DNA from: Actinomycetaceae bacterium
Lineage (GTDB): Bacteria > Actinomycetota > Actinomycetes > Actinomycetales > Actinomycetaceae
Reading direction: 5' to 3'
Assembly (NCBI GenBank): GCA_030537795.1
Contig: JAUNVE010000003.1
Coordinates: 32,713 to 96,712, forward strand
Length of the DNA stretch: 64,000 nucleotides
In this document: positions 9,078 through 19,867 of the stretch, one piece after another
Numbering within the stretch: the first letter of the stretch is position 1
Layout: each line of letters starts with the position of its first letter
Notes under the pieces: generated by a model
What the model was told of the DNA's origin: nothing
What the model saw: only the letters and a program-made list of their open reading frames with translations
The model's database searches: none
Made by a program: the position numbers and the translations under genes

Positions 9078-9947
9078 GTGAAATTACGACATTTGATCCA
9101 TCCGGGACCCACCCAGAATCATCAGCCACTTCCATCTTCTGGGCGGGCGGGACGTAATCTACCGGCCGCCATAGCGGTAGGCGTATCAATGGCGGTTGTC
9201 GCGCTTGCGGCGCTGTTCTTGTCGCGACCGGTTTTCGTGCTCATGGTATGTGTGCTGACGGTAGTTGCCATGTGGGAGCTGGCCGGCGCCTATGCGCGTA
9301 AGGACTACCAGGTTGCGTTGGCACCGGCATGGGTGGGAGGCATCGGCATCCTCATATCAGCGTGGCTGCTGGGATTGGAAGCGGCCCTCGGTGCGCTGTG
9401 TCTCACGGTATTCGCAGTGACGGTGTGGAAACTGATTGACACCCCGAGTCACCGCGTTGTTAACGACGTTATGGTGACGATATTTGTACTCATTTACGTC
9501 CCGTTATTGGCTTCATTTGTGCTGTTGTTGTTGAAGTCTCCGCATGGGGTGTGGGCAGTTTTTGTCTACATCGCGCTGTCGGTCGCCAATGATTTGGGCG
9601 GCTGGATGGCCGGTATCACCCTGGGGAAACACCCCATGGCCCCGCGTATTTCGCCGAAGAAATCCTGGGAGGGGTTTGCCGGCTCCCTGGTGTTATCTGT
9701 GGCGGTGGGGATTAGCGGAGTATGGTGGCTAGGCGGAACCTGGTGGTGGGGCATTATTCTCGCGTGTTTGACGACGGTGGCCGCAACCACAGGCGACCTC
9801 GTAGAATCACTAATTAAACGGGATGTGGGGCTTAAAGACATGTCAAATATCCTCCCCGGACACGGCGGATTGATGGACCGTATGGACTCTCTTCTCATGG
9901 TTGCTCCCGCCGCGTATTTGATTATGCGGGTGGCGCTACCGTGGTAA
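9078..9947 (+). CDS. cdsA: Phosphatidate cytidylyltransferase
   Basis: 289 residues, integral membrane enzyme that makes CDP-diacylglycerol from phosphatidate and CTP. After a soluble N-terminus of about 30 residues there are about eight hydrophobic segments. The family signature is intact near the C-terminus: [36 protein letters not shown] start with GAGAAG at about 9065. Usual neighbour of frr; overlaps or abuts rlmN. Confidence 0.93.
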   Translation: MKLRHLIHPGPTQNHQPLPSSGRAGRNLPAAIAVGVSMAVVALAALFLSRPVFVLMVCVLTVVAMWELAGAYARKDYQVALAPAWVGGIGILISAWLLGLEAALGALCLTVFAVTVWKLIDTPSHRVVNDVMVTIFVLIYVPLLASFVLLLLKSPHGVWAVFVYIALSVANDLGGWMAGITLGKHPMAPRISPKKSWEGFAGSLVLSVAVGISGVWWLGGTWWWGIILACLTTVAATTGDLVESLIKRDVGLKDMSNILPGHGGLMDRMDSLLMVAPAAYLIMRVALPW

Positions 9948-9985
9948 AACATTCATCGTCATTGCGTCGGGGTGGGCGACAGGTC

Positions 9986-11158
9986 ATGCCGACCGACCAA
10001 CCTCCCGAGGGCGCCGCTAGCGCTGATGCTCGTCCGGTCCTATCTTTTTCAGCTAAAAGACGCGGCAAAGCGCCCTCGCACCTAGCGGATTTGGACCTAA
10101 CTGAGCGTAAACGGGTGCTGACCGAAGCAGGTCTGCCCGCCTTCCGCGCCGATCAGCTGTCGCGGCACTATTTTCGTCATTTCGAGGCCGACCCCGCACA
10201 GATGACGGATGTGCCTACCTCGATGGTGGAAGATGTGCGCGATACCCTCATGCCTTCGCTGGTCACCGCCGTTCGCACGCTGACAGCTGATGACGGCATG
10301 ACGATTAAACACCTGTGGCAGCTCTATGACGGAGCGCGCGTTGAATCCGTCCTCATGCGCTATCCCAACCGCACCACCCTCTGTATTTCCAGTCAGGCGG
10401 GATGCGGTATGGCATGCCCGTTTTGCGCCACCGGACAAATGGGGCTGACGCGCAATCTGTCGACGGCAGAAATCATTGAACAGGTGCGGCTAGCTGCTAA
10501 AGCATGCCGTGACGGCGAACTAGCCGGTGGACCTACACGGTTGACGAATATTGTGTTTATGGGAATGGGAGAGCCTTTGGCGAATTACCGTGCCATCACG
10601 CACTCTCTGCGGCGGATGATTGACGAGCCACCCGCTGGCTTTGGACTGTCGGCCCGAAATATTACAGTGTCCACTGTCGGCCTCGTTCCCGCCATCGATA
10701 AACTGGCCGCCCTGGGGCTACCGGTGACACTGGCGGTGTCCCTCCACGCTCCCGACGATGAGTTGCGAGATGAGCTCATCCCCATCAACTCACGATGGAA
10801 GGTGGGGGAACTGCTCGACGCGGCGCGACGCTACTTTGTCGCCAGTGGACGACGGGTCTCCATTGAGTACGCTCTGATTAAAGACATGAACGACCATCCG
10901 TGGCGGGCACAACTCCTTGCCGATGAACTGAACGCTCGAGGAAAAGGGTGGGTGCACGTGAACCCAATTCCACTTAATCCCACTCCCGGTTCAATATGGA
11001 CGGCGTCGACAGCGCGTGCGCAACGCGAATTTGTCGACACCTTGCGTCGCAACGGCATCAATACGACAATTCGTGATACACGTGGATCAGACATCGATGG
11101 CGCATGCGGCCAGTTGGCTACGACCGCTGCGAAAGAAGAGGGAACGACAGATGAGTAA
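9986..11158 (+). CDS. rlmN: 23S rRNA (adenine2503-C2)/tRNA methyltransferase RlmN
   Basis: About 390 residues from the ATG at 9986 (an in-frame GTG at 9941 that overlaps cdsA would add 15). Radical SAM enzyme; the Fe-S motif CGMACPFC (C-x3-C-x2-C) is followed by [11 protein letters not shown]. Other family segments: [42 protein letters not shown], and a C-terminal Cys in DGACGQL that corresponds to the methyl-carrying cysteine. Methylates A2503 of 23S rRNA and A37 of some tRNAs. Overlaps the next gene by 8 bp. Confidence 0.95.
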   Translation: MPTDQPPEGAASADARPVLSFSAKRRGKAPSHLADLDLTERKRVLTEAGLPAFRADQLSRHYFRHFEADPAQMTDVPTSMVEDVRDTLMPSLVTAVRTLTADDGMTIKHLWQLYDGARVESVLMRYPNRTTLCISSQAGCGMACPFCATGQMGLTRNLSTAEIIEQVRLAAKACRDGELAGGPTRLTNIVFMGMGEPLANYRAITHSLRRMIDEPPAGFGLSARNITVSTVGLVPAIDKLAALGLPVTLAVSLHAPDDELRDELIPINSRWKVGELLDAARRYFVASGRRVSIEYALIKDMNDHPWRAQLLADELNARGKGWVHVNPIPLNPTPGSIWTASTARAQREFVDTLRRNGINTTIRDTRGSDIDGACGQLATTAAKEEGTTDE

Positions 11159-11702
11159 TTTTCCAACTCAACCTTTCTACAAAAAGGGATACCACCCCGA
11201 GCGCGTAGACGAGTTCTTTACCCGGGCGCGCGACGCATATGAAGGTGGATTACCTGCCAATGAGTTTTCCTCCGAAGAAGTACGCCGAGCCATGTTCCCG
11301 CTCAAACGCGGGGGCTACGACCCGGTTCCCGTCGATGCCGCCCTCGATCGCCTCGAAGGCGCATTTGTCACCCGTGATCGCGCCAACCATGTGGCGATGA
11401 ACGGGGAGGAAGCTTGGCTCAATCATGTTGCCGATCGTGCAACCACGCTTTACCCGCGTCTGCTACGCCCAGAAACAGAGCGTTTCGCGCATCCCGATAA
11501 GAAAACAGTTGGCTATAAAATTTCCGAAGTTGACGCGTTTCTCGATCGGCTCGCAAAATTCTTTGATGATGAGGAAACGATTACCGCCGGTGAAGTCAGA
11601 CGCCTGACCTTCAGCCCCGCCAAGGGCGAAGAAGCGTATATTGAAGGAACGGTTGACGCCTATTTGGCGCGCGTCATCGAAATTCTTCTCGCAGTGGAAT
11701 AA
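11151..11702 (+). CDS. DivIVA-domain repeat protein
   Basis: 183 residues. Three DivI1A-like repeats are visible, each with the pattern F-x(3-5)-GY-x(3-4)-VD-x-(F/A)-hydrophobic: [15 protein letters not shown] near the N-terminus, [17 protein letters not shown] in the first half, and [23 protein letters not shown], with a last partial copy ([19 protein letters not shown]). Unlike polar DivIVA/Wag31 it lacks a long coiled coil. Role in division or polar growth is inferred from the domain only. ATG chosen because it overlaps the rlmN stop and follows GAAAGAAGAGGGA; the open frame extends further upstream inside rlmN. Confidence 0.8.
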   Translation: MSNFPTQPFYKKGYHPERVDEFFTRARDAYEGGLPANEFSSEEVRRAMFPLKRGGYDPVPVDAALDRLEGAFVTRDRANHVAMNGEEAWLNHVADRATTLYPRLLRPETERFAHPDKKTVGYKISEVDAFLDRLAKFFDDEETITAGEVRRLTFSPAKGEEAYIEGTVDAYLARVIEILLAVE

Positions 11703-11707
11703 TCAGC

Positions 11708-12916
11708 ATGTGTCGTGACCTCGTTATTCTCGGCTCGACAGGATCGATCGGTACTCAGGCGCTTGATATTGTCGCCTCCCACCCCGGTCGTATGCGAGTT
11801 GTTGCACTGGCCGCCGGCGGATCGAATCTACCGCTACTGGTAGACCAAGTAGCACAGTTTCGACCGCGCTTTGTTGCTGTAGCTCAGGCGGATCCCGCAG
11901 CTATAACGGATGCTCTACGAACCGGGGGAGTAGATCCTGCCGACGTGGAGATAGGTGTCGGCCTGAGCGCTATCGTTCAGGCAGCGGAAATGTTGGATGA
12001 AACAGGTGTCGTACTCAACGGAATCAATGGCGGAGTTGGGTTGGAACCGACGCTAGCGGCGCTCGCTTCCGGGGCGACGCTAGCCCTTGCTAATAAAGAA
12101 TCGCTCGTTGTCGGTGCGCCACTTGTGCGGGCCGCCTGCGTGCGTCCCGGGCAAGTTGTACCCGTCGATTCCGAACACTCTGCCATTGCGCAGTGCCTGG
12201 CCTCCGGTAGGCATGAGAGAGGGTTGACCGCCGCGCGCGTCACCGGAACTTCCGAAGTTTCACGTCTCGTCCTCACCGCCTCCGGTGGTCCATTCCGCGG
12301 TAAAACACGCGCCGATCTCGGATCGATCACGCCCTCCCAAGCACTCGCGCATCCGACCTGGGATATGGGGCCGGTCGTCACCATTAACTCGTCCACACTC
12401 ATGAATAAAGGGCTGGAGCTGATTGAAGCCCACGTTCTATTTGATATCGCACCGGACCGTATCGACGCCGTCGTTCACCCGCAATCCATCGTGCATTCCA
12501 TGGTGACGTTTATTGATGGAGCAACGATTGCGCAGGCCTCACCTCCGGATATGCACCTGCCAATTGCGCTGTCACTATCATGGCCCGAGCGGTGGGAAGA
12601 TATCGAACCGCCGTGCGTGTGGGATCAGCCAACGAGCTGGGATTTTGAGCCCGTGGACGACGTGACCTTCCCTGCGCTCTCTCTTGCCCGCGAGGCGGTG
12701 GCGGCCTCCGATACGCATCCGACCGTGATGAATGCCGCCAATGAAGTATGCGTCGATGCATTTTTGCGCCAAGAGCTTCCGTACCTGGCAATTGTTGACA
12801 CGGTTGCGGCGGTTGTTGAGCAACACGAAGGTGTTGCAGAGCCGTCTTTGGAAGATATCTTGGCGGTGCAAGAATGGGCGGTTGCGGAGGCCTCCCAACG
12901 CATTGGAGCTAACTGA
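11708..12916 (+). CDS. dxr: 1-deoxy-D-xylulose 5-phosphate reductoisomerase
   Basis: 402 residues. Second step of the MEP isoprenoid pathway: DXP to MEP using NADPH. GSTGSIGTQALDIV at the N-terminus binds NADPH; NKESLVVGAPL, PVDSEHSAIAQCL, LTASGGPFR, HPTWDMGPVVTINSSTLMNKGLE and VHPQSIVHSMV are the substrate and metal regions. The stop overlaps the next start (TGATG). ispG of the same pathway lies one gene downstream. Confidence 0.96.
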   Translation: MCRDLVILGSTGSIGTQALDIVASHPGRMRVVALAAGGSNLPLLVDQVAQFRPRFVAVAQADPAAITDALRTGGVDPADVEIGVGLSAIVQAAEMLDETGVVLNGINGGVGLEPTLAALASGATLALANKESLVVGAPLVRAACVRPGQVVPVDSEHSAIAQCLASGRHERGLTAARVTGTSEVSRLVLTASGGPFRGKTRADLGSITPSQALAHPTWDMGPVVTINSSTLMNKGLELIEAHVLFDIAPDRIDAVVHPQSIVHSMVTFIDGATIAQASPPDMHLPIALSLSWPERWEDIEPPCVWDQPTSWDFEPVDDVTFPALSLAREAVAASDTHPTVMNAANEVCVDAFLRQELPYLAIVDTVAAVVEQHEGVAEPSLEDILAVQEWAVAEASQRIGAN

Positions 12917-14175
12917 TGAGCTATATCATCGGCATTATCGCGACCATCGTCGCCCTCATGATTTCGGTGGCACTGCACGAACTTGGGCATATGATTCCCG
13001 CTAAAAAGTTCGGTGTCTACGTGCCCCAGTACATGATTGGGTTCGGCCCCACGCTCTTTTCCCGCACGGTCGGAGATACCGAATACGGCATTAAAGCAGT
13101 CCTATTGGGAGGCTATGTGCGGCTCGCCGGAATGTTTCCGCCGGCCCGCCAGGGCGTGCCAACCCGTAACCGCAAAGGAAGGCTCACTCTTGCCGAAGAG
13201 GCACGACAAGCCTCGGCTGAAGAACTTCCCGAAGGGCGCGAACAGCAGGCGTTTTACACGCTGTCGGTACCCCAAAAGCTCACGGTTATGCTCGGTGGCC
13301 CCGTCGTTAACCTGCTCATGTCGATCGTGATTTTTGCCGTCATTGTGCTCGGCATCGGATTCAATCAGCCGACCACCACCCTCGAAGCCGTGCCCGCGTG
13401 CATTGGTACAGATACCACCACCTGCTCGAAGGAGCATCCCGCATCACCGGCTCATGAAGCGGGACTGCGTGATGGAGACACCATTACATCGTGGAACGGC
13501 GCCTCCGTTACCTCCTGGGAAGAGGTCGTTAGCGCTATCGATACGGGTGGTACGCAACCGGTTGAGGTGGTCGTCGAACGGGACGGAACACCTCACACAT
13601 TCACGGTCACCCCGACTCTGATCGCCGGAAGCCCCAAAGCCGGCATCATCTCCGCTGTTGAACGTGTGCCGGGTACGCCTCGAGATGTCGCCGATATCTC
13701 CTGGAAAACTTTTACCGGAACGGCCTCTATCGTGATGGTGTTGCCCAAAGCCGTATGGGATACGGGAGCTCAACTCATTAAGGGAGAGCCCAGAGATCCG
13801 AACTCGGTCCTATCCGTTGTCGGGGTTGGTCGTATTGCCGGTGAGGTCTCTTCGCAGACACCGCCCGCAGCGGGCGCACCACAAATCAGTGTGCTTGACC
13901 GTATCGCCCTCCTCCTATCGCTGTGGGCATCTCTCAACATGGCGCTATTCGTCTTCAACCTCATTCCGCTCCCACCTCTCGACGGCGGTCACGTTGCCGG
14001 TGCGTTGTGGGAGGGGGCGCGCCGCACCTTTAATCGCCTGCTGAACAGACGCGATCCTGGTGCAGCAGATACCGCGCGACTCATGCCGTTGACGTATGCG
14101 ATGGTGAGTCTCCTTCTCGTCATGACCGTTGTGCTCGTCATCGCAGATATCGTCAATCCAATCCACTTGTTATAA
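12916..14175 (+). CDS. Site-2 protease / RseP-type M50 zinc metalloprotease
   Basis: 419 residues. Intramembrane protease: first membrane segment with HELGH (residues 21-25, zinc ligands), a cytoplasmic/periplasmic insert, one PDZ domain (about 170-260, GLRDGDTITSWNG), and the second catalytic motif NLIPLPPLDGG (355-359 region, LDG) in a late membrane segment. In actinobacteria this gene (Rip1 type) is regularly placed between dxr and ispG, as here, and cleaves anti-sigma factors. Coupled to dxr by TGATG. Confidence 0.93.
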   Translation: MSYIIGIIATIVALMISVALHELGHMIPAKKFGVYVPQYMIGFGPTLFSRTVGDTEYGIKAVLLGGYVRLAGMFPPARQGVPTRNRKGRLTLAEEARQASAEELPEGREQQAFYTLSVPQKLTVMLGGPVVNLLMSIVIFAVIVLGIGFNQPTTTLEAVPACIGTDTTTCSKEHPASPAHEAGLRDGDTITSWNGASVTSWEEVVSAIDTGGTQPVEVVVERDGTPHTFTVTPTLIAGSPKAGIISAVERVPGTPRDVADISWKTFTGTASIVMVLPKAVWDTGAQLIKGEPRDPNSVLSVVGVGRIAGEVSSQTPPAAGAPQISVLDRIALLLSLWASLNMALFVFNLIPLPPLDGGHVAGALWEGARRTFNRLLNRRDPGAADTARLMPLTYAMVSLLLVMTVVLVIADIVNPIHLL

Positions 14176-14235
14176 CGTGGTGAATAAGACACCTGCGAAC
14201 ACACGAATGTCGACAAAGTGGGAGATAATGTCACG

Positions 14236-15384
14236 GTGACTCAAATTGCACTTGGAATGCCAGAAATAAAGCAAGCCCCTTTCCCGCGGAAGAAAACCCG
14301 CCTCATTCACGTAGGCGACGTGCCCGTGGGCGGAGGCTCGCCCATTTCGGTTCAGTCGATGACGACTACTAAAACCACCGACATCGGCGGAACGCTTCAG
14401 CAAATTGCCGAACTCACTGCAGCGGGATGCGATATCGTGCGCGTCGCCTGCCCCTCCGCGGATGATGCGGAAGCTCTTCCCATCATCGCAAAACAATCGA
14501 CAATCCCCGTCATAGCTGACATTCACTTCCAGCCGCGTTACGTATTTAAAGCGATTGAGGGCGGATGCGCAGCGGTTCGCGTCAACCCCGGTAATATTCG
14601 CAAGTTCGACGATCAGGTAAAAGACATTACCAAAGCGGCCGCCGACCACGGAGTCTCTCTACGCATCGGCGTCAATGCAGGATCACTCGACCCGCGACTG
14701 CTGAAAAAATACGGTAAAGCAACACCCGAAGCTCTTGCGGAATCCGCCATGTGGGAAGCCTCGCTCTTTGAGGAACACGACTTCCACGACTTTAAAATTT
14801 CGGTTAAACACCATGATCCCGTCGTGATGATCCGCGCGTATGAAATTCTCGCTGAAAATGGGGACTGGCCACTGCATCTGGGAGTAACCGAAGCGGGCCC
14901 TCAGTTTCAGGGGACGATTAAATCCGCGACCGCATTTGGCGCCCTCCTGCGGCAAGGAATCGGGGACACCATTCGGGTATCACTGTCAGCACCCCCGGTG
15001 GAAGAAGTCAAAGTCGGCATCGAGATACTGCAGTCACTCGGTTTGCGTGAGCGTACCCTCGAAATCGTGTCATGCCCATCGTGCGGTCGCGCGCAGGTCG
15101 ATGTGTATACCCTCGCTGATGAAGTGACCGAAGGACTCAAAGACCTCACGGTGCCATTGCGAGTCGCTGTTATGGGATGCGTAGTCAACGGCCCCGGCGA
15201 AGCTCGTGAAGCCGACCTGGGAGTTGCCTCCGGTAACGGCAAAGGCCAAATCTTCATTAAAGGCAAAGTTGTCGCCACCGTACCCGAAGATCAAATCGTC
15301 GAAACTCTCATCGAACACGCCCTGCAAATCGCAGAAGATATGGGATTGGAAGAAGGCTCCGGGGAAGTTGATGTGATCGCGTGA
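14236..15384 (+). CDS. ispG: 4-hydroxy-3-methylbut-2-enyl diphosphate synthase
   Basis: 382 residues. Fe-S enzyme of the MEP pathway turning MEcPP into HMBPP. Segments: [39 protein letters not shown], and the cluster cysteines C280-x2-C283 and C315 ([10 protein letters not shown]). The GTG at 14236 is preferred over an in-frame GTG at 14218 because GGGAGA (14219-14224) precedes it at usable distance. Overlaps the downstream ATPase gene by GTGA. Confidence 0.95.
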   Translation: MTQIALGMPEIKQAPFPRKKTRLIHVGDVPVGGGSPISVQSMTTTKTTDIGGTLQQIAELTAAGCDIVRVACPSADDAEALPIIAKQSTIPVIADIHFQPRYVFKAIEGGCAAVRVNPGNIRKFDDQVKDITKAAADHGVSLRIGVNAGSLDPRLLKKYGKATPEALAESAMWEASLFEEHDFHDFKISVKHHDPVVMIRAYEILAENGDWPLHLGVTEAGPQFQGTIKSATAFGALLRQGIGDTIRVSLSAPPVEEVKVGIEILQSLGLRERTLEIVSCPSCGRAQVDVYTLADEVTEGLKDLTVPLRVAVMGCVVNGPGEAREADLGVASGNGKGQIFIKGKVVATVPEDQIVETLIEHALQIAEDMGLEEGSGEVDVIA

Positions 15385-16103
15385 GACCGGCAGCAGGCCC
15401 AATCGCGTCGCTCAACAACGTCGCGGTACGGGACCTGTTCACAGCCAATACGGCCATCAAACCCGGCATTACGGCGATCACCGGTGCTTCCGGTAGTGGA
15501 AAAAGCACCATTTTGCGTATGATCGCAGGGTTCGCCGACCCCGATGCCGGTCATATCGAGGTGCACGGTCACCGTCTGGACTCTCTCAATCCAGTAGCGC
15601 ACCGTCGTCGCGTCATCCTCATGACACAAAGTCCGTGGGTTGGCCAGGCAACCGTGAGAGAGTCTTTAGGCATACTTGGGGCCTGGCGCAATGAAAAGCC
15701 GCCCACCGACGATATGATGCGCGGTGCACTCAAGGCTCTCGGTTTTATTCACGGACTCGACACCGAGGTGCGCACACTCTCCGGTGGGGAGCAGCAGCGC
15801 CTCGCCGCCGCACGGCTCACCCTTGCTCGACCGCAACTTGCTCTGCTAGATGAGCCGACCGCCGCTCTCGACGAGGTCGGAGCGCGTACCTTCCTCACCA
15901 CTCTCCTTCGTCAACTGCGAAATCTTGGCGCCGATGTAATCCTTGTTATCCACGACGAACGTCTCCTCGATCTGGCTGATCATCACCTCATCCTTGCGGA
16001 TGGAAAGCTCTTTCATGCCGGGAGTCAGTCTTATGCGGAGGGTGTGGGTGAGCCTTCGGGGGCGGGGGCTGTGGGTGTGGGTGAGCCTTCGGAGGATTCA
16101 TGA
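15381..16103 (+). CDS. ABC transporter ATPase, FetA (YbbL)-like
   Basis: 240 residues. Walker [10 protein letters not shown] (35-43), Q-loop near MTQSPW, signature LSGGEQQR (133-140), Walker B LALLDEPT (153-160), H-loop at VIHDE. The partner downstream is an UPF0014/YbbM (FetB) permease, the pair reported as an iron exporter in E. coli. The last 20 residues are odd: [19 protein letters not shown], encoded by two copies of GGTGAGCCTTCGG (about 16047 and 16082), a relative of the dispersed ATGAGTGAGCC motif of this genome. GTG start overlaps the ispG stop. Confidence 0.85.
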   Translation: MRPAAGPIASLNNVAVRDLFTANTAIKPGITAITGASGSGKSTILRMIAGFADPDAGHIEVHGHRLDSLNPVAHRRRVILMTQSPWVGQATVRESLGILGAWRNEKPPTDDMMRGALKALGFIHGLDTEVRTLSGGEQQRLAAARLTLARPQLALLDEPTAALDEVGARTFLTTLLRQLRNLGADVILVIHDERLLDLADHHLILADGKLFHAGSQSYAEGVGEPSGAGAVGVGEPSEDS

Positions 16104-16888
16104 ATGACATCGTCCACATTCCGACCTCCGGCATGATTATTGCGGCCCTGATCGTCGTTGTTATTGCCGGTGCAGTGCAATGGCTGACGAAACGAGATGG
16201 CGTGGCGATACTGTGGGCGGGTATTCGCATGACCGCGCAGCTCATCGCGGTCGGTTTCGTGCTCGAATTCCTCTTTTCCGCGAATTCGCCCTGGTGGACT
16301 CTCCTTATTTTGACCGTCATGGAAGCTTTTGCTGTGCTGACTGTTTTTGGTCAACATAAAGGCTCACTCACAACAAAAATGAAGATTCTGGTCGCAGGCT
16401 CTCTCATACTCGGCACGCTGTTCGCCATGCTGATCTTCGTCATCGGCATCATGCAGGTCGATAACTGGTGGGACCCGCGCTACGTCATTCCCATATTCGG
16501 TATGATCGCCGGCAACTCTATGACGGGAATCAACCTCGCCATCCGAAACCTCACTGTCGGAGTTGAAGAAAATCGGCTCGACATTGAACAGGCACTCATA
16601 TACGGGGCGACACCTCGCATCGCGATTCGCCCCGTCGTTCGACGCGCGCTAACAGCGGCCATCACCCCAACCATGACGTCGATGCTATCGATGGGAATCG
16701 TATTCCTTCCCGGAATGATGACGGGTCAGGTACTATCTGGGACGCCACCGCTGATTGCAGTTACGTATCAAGCGGTTATTATGGTCGGCATCTTTACCTC
16801 GGTCGCCATGACCGTCATCACTGTGCTCGCCCTCATCACGCGAACGGTATTCGACACGCGCGCGCGGCTCATCGCCCCCAAAAAGTGA
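16100..16888 (+). CDS. UPF0014 permease, FetB (YbbM)-like
   Basis: 262 residues, about seven hydrophobic segments. Family features: VRMTAQL-type sequence (AGIRMTAQLIAVGFVLEFLF), PIFGMIAGNSMTGINLAIRNL, EENRLDIEQALIYGATPR, and MGIVFLPGMMTGQVLSGTPPL in the second half. Membrane partner of the upstream ATPase, with ATGA overlap. Substrate assignment (iron or other metal export) follows E. coli FetAB and is not proven for this lineage. Confidence 0.87.
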   Translation: MNDIVHIPTSGMIIAALIVVVIAGAVQWLTKRDGVAILWAGIRMTAQLIAVGFVLEFLFSANSPWWTLLILTVMEAFAVLTVFGQHKGSLTTKMKILVAGSLILGTLFAMLIFVIGIMQVDNWWDPRYVIPIFGMIAGNSMTGINLAIRNLTVGVEENRLDIEQALIYGATPRIAIRPVVRRALTAAITPTMTSMLSMGIVFLPGMMTGQVLSGTPPLIAVTYQAVIMVGIFTSVAMTVITVLALITRTVFDTRARLIAPKK

Positions 16889-16929
16889 GGTCGAGAGTCC
16901 ATTCGTTTCCACTTTTAGCGCGAAAACAC

Positions 16930-16945
16930 TAGGCTGGGACACGTG
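16930..16945 (+). promoter_or_regulatory. Predicted leaderless promoter of proS
   Basis: -10 element TAGGCT (16930-16935) followed by exactly 7 bases and then the GTG start at 16943. No Shine-Dalgarno is present. The same geometry is seen at DUF3052 (32241) and argC (51138), and rnpB, whose RNA 5' end is known from its structure, also starts 7 bases after its -10. Confidence 0.55.
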
Positions 16946-18754
16946 TTGAAATACATGACGAACTATTTTGTCCGAACGCTACGCGAAGATCCCGCCGACG
17001 CCGAGGTCGCCAGCCATAAACTCCTAGTGCGGGCAGGCTACATTCGCCGCACGGCACCCGGCATCTACTCATGGCTGCCGCTGGGCCTGGCCGTCCTCAA
17101 ACGCGTTGAACGGATCGTCCGCGAAGAAATGGATGCGATCGGGTGTCAGGAAGTGCATTTTCCTGCCCTGTTACCCGCCGAGCCATATCAAAAGACGAAT
17201 CGGTGGGAAGAATACGGTCCCACGTTATTCACATTAAAAGACCGAAAACAGGCCGATTACCTGCTTGCGCCCACCCACGAAGAGATGTTCACGCTCCTCG
17301 TCAAAGACATGTACTCGTCCTATAAGGATCTGCCGTTAGCGCTGTATCAGATTCAAACGAAGTACCGAGATGAGGCCCGTCCACGCGCCGGCCTCATTCG
17401 CGGTCGCGAGTTCGTGATGAAAGATGCCTACAGCTTTGATATCGACGACGAAGGTCTCGATCGTTCCTATGAACTCCAGCGGCAGGCCTATCAACGGATT
17501 TTCGAACGACTCGGACTGCCTTACGTCATTTGCGAAGCTATGTCCGGAGCCATGGGCGGCTCTCGTTCCGAAGAGTTTTTGCACCCGTGTGCAATTGGGG
17601 AGGACACTTTTGTGCGCTCACCCGGCGGATATACCGCCAATGCCGAGGCCGTGGTTACACCGGCCCCCGAACCGGTTGATGCAACAGATGTCCCTGCCAG
17701 CGAATTGCGATACACACCAGATGCGGGAACCATAGCAGATCTGGTTGCCCTCTCTAATGAAAAGTACCCGCGCGAGGATCGTCCCTGGGAAGCCGCGGAT
17801 ACGCTCAAGAGCTTCGTCGTCACGCTCACTCACCCCGACGGTGAAAAAGAAGTCGTCAACATTGGCATCCCCGGTGATCGTGATGTCGATATGAAACGTT
17901 TGGAGGCCGCCCTCGCCCCCGCCGAAGTAGAGATCGCGACAGAGGACGACCTCGCCGACCACCCAGAACTCGTTCCCGGATTCCTGGGGCCTCAAGCGTG
18001 TGGGCCCAATTCGGATCAGCGCACCTACGATGAGGAAGGCAATCCGCACGGATCTATCCGGCTTTTGCTCGACCCGCGGATCGTCGATGGAACCGCTTGG
18101 ATCGCAGGCGGAAACAAGCAGGATCACCACGTCTACAACCTTGTGATGGGGCGCGACTTTACTGCCGATGGGACCATCGAAGCCGCGGAAATTCGCGAAG
18201 GAGATCCCGCTCCGGACGGTTCGGGGCCGCTTGAACTTGCTCGCGGCATCGAAATTGGTCACATTTTCCAACTGGGACGCAAATACGCGCAAGCTCTCGA
18301 TCTGAAGGTTCTCGATCAGAATGGCAAAACCCAGGTTGTCACCATGGGATCCTACGGGGTTGGAGTCTCGCGAGTCCTCGCGGCTATGGCGGAAAGTCAT
18401 CATGACGACAAGGGGCTGTCGTGGCCCATGATTGTTGCGCCCTTCCACCTGCACGTCATTGCGGCAGGAAAGGGAGATGAGATTTATTCGACAGCTAATC
18501 GCATTGCACAAGCTGTATCGGATGCCGGCTTTGACGTGCTCTACGACGATCGTCCAAAGGTATCAGCGGGTGTCAAATTCGCGGATACTGAACTACTTGG
18601 AATGCCATACGTCCTGGTGGTGGGACGTGGGCTGCGTGACGGAGTTGTTGAGCTACGCGATCGGAGAAACGGAACCTCGCACGACCTCCCCGTTGACAAA
18701 GCCATTGAAGAAATTGCAACTATTTTGGAAGCCAACAGGGAGTCAAATCAATGA
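16943..18754 (+). CDS. proS: Prolyl-tRNA synthetase (bacterial type)
   Basis: 603 residues, class II synthetase of the long bacterial type. Motif 2 region [26 protein letters not shown], an editing (INS) domain between motifs 2 and 3 (about 225-400), motif 3 [16 protein letters not shown], and a C-terminal anticodon-binding domain. GTG start at 16943; the transcript appears to be leaderless. An ATG four codons later is the alternative. Overlaps def by ATGA. Confidence 0.96.
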   Translation: MLKYMTNYFVRTLREDPADAEVASHKLLVRAGYIRRTAPGIYSWLPLGLAVLKRVERIVREEMDAIGCQEVHFPALLPAEPYQKTNRWEEYGPTLFTLKDRKQADYLLAPTHEEMFTLLVKDMYSSYKDLPLALYQIQTKYRDEARPRAGLIRGREFVMKDAYSFDIDDEGLDRSYELQRQAYQRIFERLGLPYVICEAMSGAMGGSRSEEFLHPCAIGEDTFVRSPGGYTANAEAVVTPAPEPVDATDVPASELRYTPDAGTIADLVALSNEKYPREDRPWEAADTLKSFVVTLTHPDGEKEVVNIGIPGDRDVDMKRLEAALAPAEVEIATEDDLADHPELVPGFLGPQACGPNSDQRTYDEEGNPHGSIRLLLDPRIVDGTAWIAGGNKQDHHVYNLVMGRDFTADGTIEAAEIREGDPAPDGSGPLELARGIEIGHIFQLGRKYAQALDLKVLDQNGKTQVVTMGSYGVGVSRVLAAMAESHHDDKGLSWPMIVAPFHLHVIAAGKGDEIYSTANRIAQAVSDAGFDVLYDDRPKVSAGVKFADTELLGMPYVLVVGRGLRDGVVELRDRRNGTSHDLPVDKAIEEIATILEANRESNQ

Positions 18755-19239
18755 CACAGCGGGATATTCGCGTCATCGGAGACCCGGTGTTACGCACGCC
18801 ATGCGACTGGATCACTGACATCGATGACCGCGTTAAAAACTTGGTTGAAGACCTGCTAGAAAACGTCGATCAAGAGGGCCGCGCGGGCCTTGCAGCTAAT
18901 CAGATCGGCGTGGGACTGCGTGCCTTCTCGTGGAATATCGAGGGCGAAATTGGATACGTCCTCAATCCACGACTTGTGGACGTGTCGAAAGACGAGTTCC
19001 AAGATGGTGACGAAGGATGCCTATCGGTTCCCGGCCTGTGGTTCCCCACTGAACGCGCATGGTATGCGCGAGTTGAGGGAATTAATCTCGATGGGAAAGA
19101 AATCGTTGTCGAAGGTGAAGAACTGATGGCACGTTGTCTGCAGCACGAAACGGACCATCTTGAAGGAATGCTCTACCTTGATAGGCTTGATCGAGCGACT
19201 CGGCGTAAGGCCATGAAAGAGGTAAGGAATCTTCTGTAG
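18751..19239 (+). CDS. def: Peptide deformylase
   Basis: 162 residues. Removes the N-formyl group from new proteins. All three motifs are present: GLAANQ (46-51), EGCLS (88-92, metal Cys90) and QHETDH (131-136, metal His132 and His136, catalytic Glu133). Overlaps proS by ATGA. Confidence 0.96.
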   Translation: MTQRDIRVIGDPVLRTPCDWITDIDDRVKNLVEDLLENVDQEGRAGLAANQIGVGLRAFSWNIEGEIGYVLNPRLVDVSKDEFQDGDEGCLSVPGLWFPTERAWYARVEGINLDGKEIVVEGEELMARCLQHETDHLEGMLYLDRLDRATRRKAMKEVRNLL

Positions 19240-19366
19240 TCGCGTAATCTAGCTTTTTTGCCGCTATTGCGGCACAATGAAAGTGCAGACACCGCCGTTC
19301 CGGCACCTCAAAATCAGTGAAGAGGACGTAGGGGAAGACGACCCTCACACTGAATGGAGGCACATA

Positions 19367-19867
19367 ATGACCGGGACACATACCCGCGGTGTACTTTTCG
19401 TGCACTCAGCGCCACCCGCGCTATGCCCGCACCTTGAATGGAGTGCTACGGCAGTTCTCGACCATGACGTGCGCCTGGAATGGTCTGCGCAACCCGCGGC
19501 ACCGGGGATGATGCGGACCGAACTATCATGGGTTGGCACGGTTGGAACCGGTGCCCGTTTCGCGTCTGCCCTTCGAGGCTGGGAGCATTTACGCTACGAG
19601 ATTACGGAAGAGCCAACCGCCAGTACGGAGGGCGGGCGTTGGTGTCACACTCCGGATCTCGGCATCTTCTACGCCCCCATGGATGCCTCCGGAAATATGC
19701 TCGTGCCAGAAGATCGCATTCGAGCGGCACTCGCATCTGCGTCCGACTTATCTGAGCTGAGGCATGAACTCGACAAAGCGATTGGTCAGGCGTGGGATGA
19801 CGAATTAGAGCCGTTCCGATATGCGGGCGCGGGCGTGCCGGTGCGGTGGCTCCATCGAGTTGGCTAA
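19367..19867 (+). CDS. DUF3145 family actinobacterial protein
   Basis: 166 residues, matches the actinobacterial DUF3145 family along its length: TRGVLFVHSAPPALCPHLEW, RTELSWVGTVGTGARFASALRGWEHLRYEITEEP, GIFYAPMDASGNMLVPEDRIRAAL and GQAWDDELEPFRYAGAGVPVRWLHRVG. Function unknown. The ATG at 19367 has GGAGG (19355-19359); an upstream in-frame ATG at 19277 would add 30 residues not found in the family. Confidence 0.87.
   Translation: MTGTHTRGVLFVHSAPPALCPHLEWSATAVLDHDVRLEWSAQPAAPGMMRTELSWVGTVGTGARFASALRGWEHLRYEITEEPTASTEGGRWCHTPDLGIFYAPMDASGNMLVPEDRIRAALASASDLSELRHELDKAIGQAWDDELEPFRYAGAGVPVRWLHRVG

Noticed and set aside
17618..18511. Long antisense frame (297 codons) within proS
   Set aside because: A shadow of proS caused by codon composition; no start signal or recognisable domain.
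19260..19273. GCCGC-TATT-GCGGC hairpin after def as a terminator
   Set aside because: The T run lies before the hairpin, not after it, so it does not fit an intrinsic terminator on the + strand.
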